Source: Macrocystis pyrifera (Eukaryota; Sar; Phaeophyceae; Laminariales; Laminariaceae). Taken from it: 64,000 nt of DNA. Position numbers and translations under genes: made by a program. The stretch spans positions 1,488,001-1,552,000 of the forward strand of contig JASSKH010000041.1 of assembly GCA_031763025.1 (NCBI GenBank), written 5' to 3'. Position 1 is the first letter of the stretch. Each line of letters begins with the position of its first letter. Of this stretch, positions 61,901 through 64,000 are shown piece after piece. The notes under the pieces are model-generated. The model worked only from the letters and a program-made list of their open reading frames with translations, had not been told where the DNA came from and did not search any database.

Positions 61901-63572
61901 CCTTGCCAGCCAGGTCCACAGACGGGATGTCCACTGAGCCGGACGGCATTGAGACATCCACATCTCCCGAAGGCAACGATCCGCTCGCACCCAAGCTAGC
62001 GGAAGGCAGGTCGCCGGAAATACCTCCGCCCACAGACGGCACTTCAGGAGCCTTGCCAGTCAGGTCCACAGATGGCATGCTCACGGAGGCAGACGGCATG
62101 TCCACAGAGCCAGACGGCATGTCCACAGCGCCAGATGGCACGTCGACGGAGCCAGACGGCATGTCGACGGACCCAGAGGGCATGTCAGGAGCAGGAGCCT
62201 TGCCGGACAGGTCCACAGACGGCACGTCCACTGAGCCAGACGGCATGTCCACAGATGCAGACGGAACGTCCACGGAAGCAGATGGCATGTCGGGAGCCTT
62301 ACCAGCCAGGTCGACAGACGGCATGCTCACCGCGGCACCGAGGTCGCCCTTTACGCCTGATAAACACAACATGGCAAGCAACAACAACAGGCGGTGGAAC
62401 CAAGTTGTGAGCTAATTCCGTCAAAAAATCTTTCGTCCGGCCTCGTTCCACAACATTGGTTCACCCAATTTGAAACGTAGCGATAGAAAGGAACTCCCTA
62501 CTGTCCAACAAAATATATTGAACACTTGGTGGACTGAACCAGACAACAGAAAATCGCGAGGTGCGAGAGCATACACCCCTCGGCCAAAACGTACACCAAC
62601 AGCTCTTGAATAGGCAACCACAGCAGTTTTTGCCTCAAAATCACTCCCTTAGAACTAAGTACCAGGGTATCAGACACGGGCAGGGCAATCAACAGGCGAA
62701 ACATCACACAAGAGCAAGGATCAAACACCCATGTTTGCATCAATGCACAAACTCACCGGGCAGGTCGATCGAGGCGGACGGGGCAGACGCGTCCACGTCT
62801 ACCGAGGGCACAGCGACGTCCACATCAACGCCACCGCCCACAGACGGCACAGAAACGTCCCCAGACACCTCAGGCAGCGAAGCGGTCACGCCGGGCACGG
62901 AGACACTGGCATCCGGGACCTGAGAACATCACAATTTTAATGAATGATTCCAGGAACCAAGACTGAGAATGAAACATTAACTAAAAATTCAGCAAACGAA
63001 AAAGAAGGGAGCGACAAACTGAGCTTTTTCCGCGAAATACATCGCAGCGAGCGGCTTATGTAACATTTCTTCCAGCGCAAAACCTTTTGGACCACAAGCC
63101 GCAACGCACCCGGAACAAGCAATACTGGTTTTTACCAAGAAGAAGAAGAAAAAAAAACGGGCAAAACAAATATCGCAGAACTTCAAACAGCCCAAGGGCT
63201 TCAAAGCTCCAGAGATCATGGCAAAAAAAGAGGCGGGAGATAGTTTTTGCAACAACCGGCGTCGCGAAAACACATTAGTACTATATGCCAGACACAAACA
63301 AAACGGCACATTGTTGACGGTGGTAACCATACCTCAACGCTGGCCTTGCTCGACTTCTTCTTGAGGAACTTGCCGAACAACTTCTTCTTGGGCGCCTTCA
63401 CGTCAACCGACGGCATATCAGGGACAGACACGCTAGCGTCCACGTCACCGGAGGGCATGTCAGGGACAGACACGCTAGCATCCACATCTCCCGACGGCAT
63501 GTCAGGGGCAGACAGGCTAGCATCCACACCTCCCGACGGCATGGCAGGAGTAGACAGGCTCACATCCGGGAC
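49109..63572 (-). CDS. Giant modular AHNAK-like low-complexity protein, 17 exons, 5' end outside window
   Basis: Seventeen exons with GT-AG borders run from 63572 to the TAA at 49109-49111 and encode about 1550 residues in one consistent phase series. The only break is an 11-G run in the exon at 54055. The protein is Val/Pro/Ser/Gly/Asp-rich with heptads such as VDMPSGS and VDVPSGS, alternating hydrophobic and polar residues as in AHNAK repeats. Exons recur as modules: VPDVDAS starts (63572, 62919, 60277, 57716), phase 1 ends in PG, and long exons ending in a basic KKPKKxLFG motif. The last third turns acidic and Ala-rich. No transmembrane segment or catalytic motif is seen. AHNAK-type proteins are large cortical or nuclear scaffolds; that role here is only analogy. 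The gene carries three family A MITEs in its introns. Confidence 0.8.
50188..50271 (-). CDS. Modular gene exon 16
   Basis: 84 bases, phase 1 to 1. SAKKPSGVLSFLFGGGEARD to EGDEG, a diverged LFG motif. Acceptor TCCTCTGGCAG, donor GTAAGAGG. Confidence 0.7.
50610..50792 (-). CDS. Modular gene exon 15, poly-Ala
   Basis: 183 bases, phase 1 to 1. GWGGGMDFQKQLAAALDAAG, then a poly-Ala run encoded by consecutive GCT codons (50630-50660) and GDDDEHTG. Acceptor GGAACGTCCAG with a weak pyrimidine tract, donor GTGTGTG. Confidence 0.7.
51073..51182. mobile_element. MITE family A copy, intron 14 of the modular gene
   Basis: Left end TATTACGGGGGACCATAG, right end CTATAGACCCCCGTAATAG. Preceded directly by TACCTGGTA (51066-51074), which overlaps the first bases. 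Confidence 0.85.
51261..51340. repeat. Exact 40-bp tandem duplication in intron 14
   Basis: CCGAAAAGCCACAAAAAAAC plus the next 20 bases occurs twice without a mismatch, so the duplication is recent. Confidence 0.9.
51904..52317 (-). CDS. Modular gene exon 14
   Basis: 414 bases, phase 1 to 1. GGSAEVSCAGPPAVGTTSS, an acidic ALGAVDDDESGAAG and a Gly/Val/Ala-rich end. Acceptor GTTAACGTCTTAG. Two donors keep the phase: GTATTG at 51903 (used here) or GTGCGG at 51918. Confidence 0.65.
53020..53110. repeat. GGAT-rich repeat in intron 13
   Basis: Imperfect (TGGATG)n units. Confidence 0.8.
53450..53653 (-). CDS. Modular gene exon 13
   Basis: 204 bases, phase 1 to 1. DATSSTAPSLEASAGSFEAP, then Gly/Ala-rich to APGAIDG. 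Acceptor TTCACCCCCAG, donor GTGAGATT. Confidence 0.7.
53728..53751. repeat. Poly-G run in intron 12
   Basis: About 23 G. Confidence 0.9.
54055..54356 (-). CDS. Modular gene exon 12 with 11-G frame break
   Basis: 302 bases where 301 are needed for phase 0 to 1. The frame SSPKSPKTSSLAGTSFSPVA continues to DAPTVTAGGG, then shifts at an 11-base G run (C on the plus strand, 54232-54242). It resumes as ELAGTLASSAAAMSAKADS and EVSIPEAGEEPGEVEMPAPL. A 10-G run would restore the phase. Acceptor CATGTCGCAG, donor GTGAAG. Confidence 0.7.
54826..54935. mobile_element. MITE family A copy, 10 bp inside intron 11
   Basis: Left end TATTACGGGGGACCATAG, right end CTATGGACCTCCGTAATA. It lies just downstream (in the coding sense) of the exon 11 donor. 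Confidence 0.9.
54945..55171 (-). CDS. Modular gene exon 11
   Basis: 227 bases, phase 1 to 0. GPQVGTDVGGAGVTVPGVGA, an acidic stretch, then a basic KKRGNKVFKFGRFLSKRL end resembling the LFG motif. Acceptor CTCCGACAG, donor GTGAGC. The donor lies 10 bases from a MITE. Confidence 0.75.
55205..55350. repeat. GGGA/GGAC purine tract in intron 10
   Basis: (GGGA)n with GGAC interruptions. On the coding (minus) strand it is a long C/T tract just before the exon 11 acceptor. Confidence 0.85.
55615..55744 (-). CDS. Modular gene exon 10
   Basis: 130 bases, phase 0 to 1. ASGVVVPGDVPSASLDLPSR and ending DASLPSVPAG. Acceptor TTCCATGCCAG, donor GTGGGTCT. Confidence 0.75.
55871..55910. repeat. Poly-G run in intron 9
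   Basis: About 40 G. Confidence 0.9.
56091..56202. mobile_element. MITE family A copy, intron 9 of the modular gene
   Basis: Left end TATTACGGGGGACCATAG, right end CTATGGCCCCCCGTAACAG. A family B piece (CACTCTAATTTCGAG, TTTTGCCCCCAAAAACGG) follows directly at 56203-56265. Confidence 0.85.
56571..56842 (-). CDS. Modular gene exon 9
   Basis: 272 bases, phase 1 to 0. Heptads then SSFLSNLVARVGDIVEDVAE, an amphipathic, probably helical segment, and an acidic end EKAEEE. Acceptor ACATGTACAG, donor GTACGT. Confidence 0.75.
57644..57716 (-). CDS. Modular gene exon 8
   Basis: 73 bases, phase 0 to 1. VPEVDASGAAGADVSVAPAS to TDLPG. Acceptor GTTTGCAG, donor GTAGGT. Confidence 0.75.
58256..58924 (-). 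CDS. Modular gene exon 7
   Basis: 669 bases, phase 0/0, the longest exon. Starts APAVGASASLPEG, includes SGAVEGVKGAVGDLSADV, closely matching exon 6, and ends EWKKPKKSLFGRVFGSNKGK then LEV. The shared block with exon 6 points to duplication of a larger unit. Acceptor TATTTACAG, donor GTGGGT. Confidence 0.85.
59454..59752 (-). CDS. Modular gene exon 6
   Basis: 299 bases, phase 1 to 0. Two GDLPS blocks, VSGAVEGAEAAAGGDLSADV, then MPSGEVKKPKKGRFGGLPGF and KKVEV. Acceptor ATGATTCTAG, donor GTCAGTC. Confidence 0.8.
60196..60277 (-). CDS. Modular gene exon 5
   Basis: 82 bases, phase 0 to 1. VPDVDASVDVPSVSG to VAVPG. Acceptor TTCCCGCAG, donor GTGAGCG. Confidence 0.8.
60280..60880. other. Modular gene intron 4, no other feature
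   Basis: No repeat or exon recognised between the exons at 60277 and 60881. Confidence 0.4.
60881..61012 (-). CDS. Modular gene exon 4
   Basis: 132 bases, phase 0/0. GPDVDASLSGPDMPSGD then KKPKKKLFGSFKAPS and KAKLEV. Its layout is a compact version of exon 1. Acceptor CCTTGCAG, donor GTCGGT. Confidence 0.8.
61701..62356 (-). CDS. Modular gene exon 3, heptad-rich
   Basis: 656 bases, phase 1 to 0. It contains the purest heptads (PSGSVDM/PSGSVDV) encoded by near-identical 21-bp units at 62070-62300, then GGGISGDLPS blocks and an acidic end DDEDVNVEV. Acceptor GTTTATCAG, donor GTCAGT. The basic LFG motif of the other long exons is missing. Confidence 0.85.
62757..62919 (-). CDS. Modular gene exon 2
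   Basis: 163 bases, phase 0 to 1. Starts VPDASVSVPG and ends SIDLPG. Acceptor GTTCTCAG, donor GTGAGTTT. Confidence 0.8.
63333..63572 (-). CDS. Modular gene exon 1 (first visible)
   Basis: 240 bases, phase 0/0. Starts VPDVSLS, carries three MPSGDVDAS units and ends KAPKKKLFGKFLKKKS then SVEV. Acceptor TTGTTGCCAG, donor GTATGG. Confidence 0.8.
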
Positions 63573-63954
63573 CTGGCAACAACAACAACCATCGTGAGCG
63601 CAGAGTGAAAGGCAAAAACCGTAGCCGTGATCTCAGAAAAAAATACTGAGAAAAAATACTGCGCTGTTCTTCTCCTCTTGAACTTTCCTGGAGCCAGTCC
63701 TGTGACCACAGGACTCGACCTTAGCGACGACTTGACCCTCTCGAGGCTATAGAGGGGGGAAACACTGACGGTAAAAAGTGACGCGCTACACCAACGGCGG
63801 GCACTGAGTGATCGGAGGGGGGGATGGTACACAATGGTTGGTGTCCGAGTTACAATGGTTGGTTAATAGAAGGACTCGTACGTACGGCATGGGCCCAACA
63901 TGACCCTACTCGTCGAGCCGCTGGGCGCTCACGCTGGACGCAGACGGCTGATTT
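63573..63954. other. Intron upstream of the first visible exon
   Basis: The preceding exon of the modular gene should end with a donor compatible with phase 0; none was convincing here. Confidence 0.4.
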
Positions 63955-64000
63955 AACCCTTCTAGGACTGTGATAGTCCCGTTTTGGGGACAAACTGCCA
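63955..64000. mobile_element. MITE family B, left arm cut by the window edge
   Basis: AACCCTTCTAGGACTGTGAT then AGTCCCGTTTTGGGGACAAA matches the left arm of 13721-13763. Confidence 0.6.

Noticed and set aside
61600..62415. A 271-codon plus-strand frame opposite exon 3
   Set aside because: Same reason: antisense shadow of the 21-bp repeats.

Overview
This is a eukaryotic nuclear window, rich in introns and repeats and poor in genes. Genes have short exons, long introns and GT-AG junctions, and the rest is dominated by non-LTR and Ty3-type retroelement remnants, MITEs and very long poly-C/poly-G runs. The retroelement relics and gene style suggest a stramenopile alga, perhaps a brown alga. That is inference from general impression; no marker gene here proves it.

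Only two genes can be modelled with confidence. (1) On the + strand, 16632-20747 holds the 3' part of an RNA-binding protein gene: four exons covering most of one PTB/hnRNP-L-type RRM, a Gly-rich linker and an unrecognised C-terminal tail. Its 5' exons were not found. (2) On the - strand, 63572 down to 49109 holds 17 exons of a very large low-complexity protein, at least about 1550 residues, resembling the repeats of animal AHNAK. Its 5' end lies beyond the right edge. All splice phases agree across the 17 exons once one G in an 11-G run is treated as an indel. The exons form repeated modules: a short VPDVDAS-type exon ending in phase 1, then a long heptad-repeat exon often ending in a basic KKPKKxLFG motif. 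A few further exon-like segments (22500, 46692, 46126, 48026) are weak.

Layout: 1-599 nothing recognised; 600-4117 a 3.5 kb foldback element interrupted by another insertion; 4221-5973 a broken LINE; 6000-16600 a MITE field (several families, some nested) with a tRNA-derived SINE at 8428; 16632-20747 the RRM gene; 20886-21246 a 354-base C run abutting a second SINE; 21781-26500 MITEs, a degenerate short tandem array and G tracts; 26500-33200 duplicated segments, an LTR pair and a dispersed CATACCGTACC repeat family; 33430-35600 a 42-bp satellite that switches orientation twice; 37075-40992 an internally deleted Ty3/gypsy-like element between direct repeats; 41000-49000 more repeats and weak exon signals; 49109-63572 the modular gene, with three MITE copies in its introns; 63955-64000 the start of another inverted-repeat element.

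Coordinates of repeat edges were read by eye and may be off by several bases. No alignment or database search was run.
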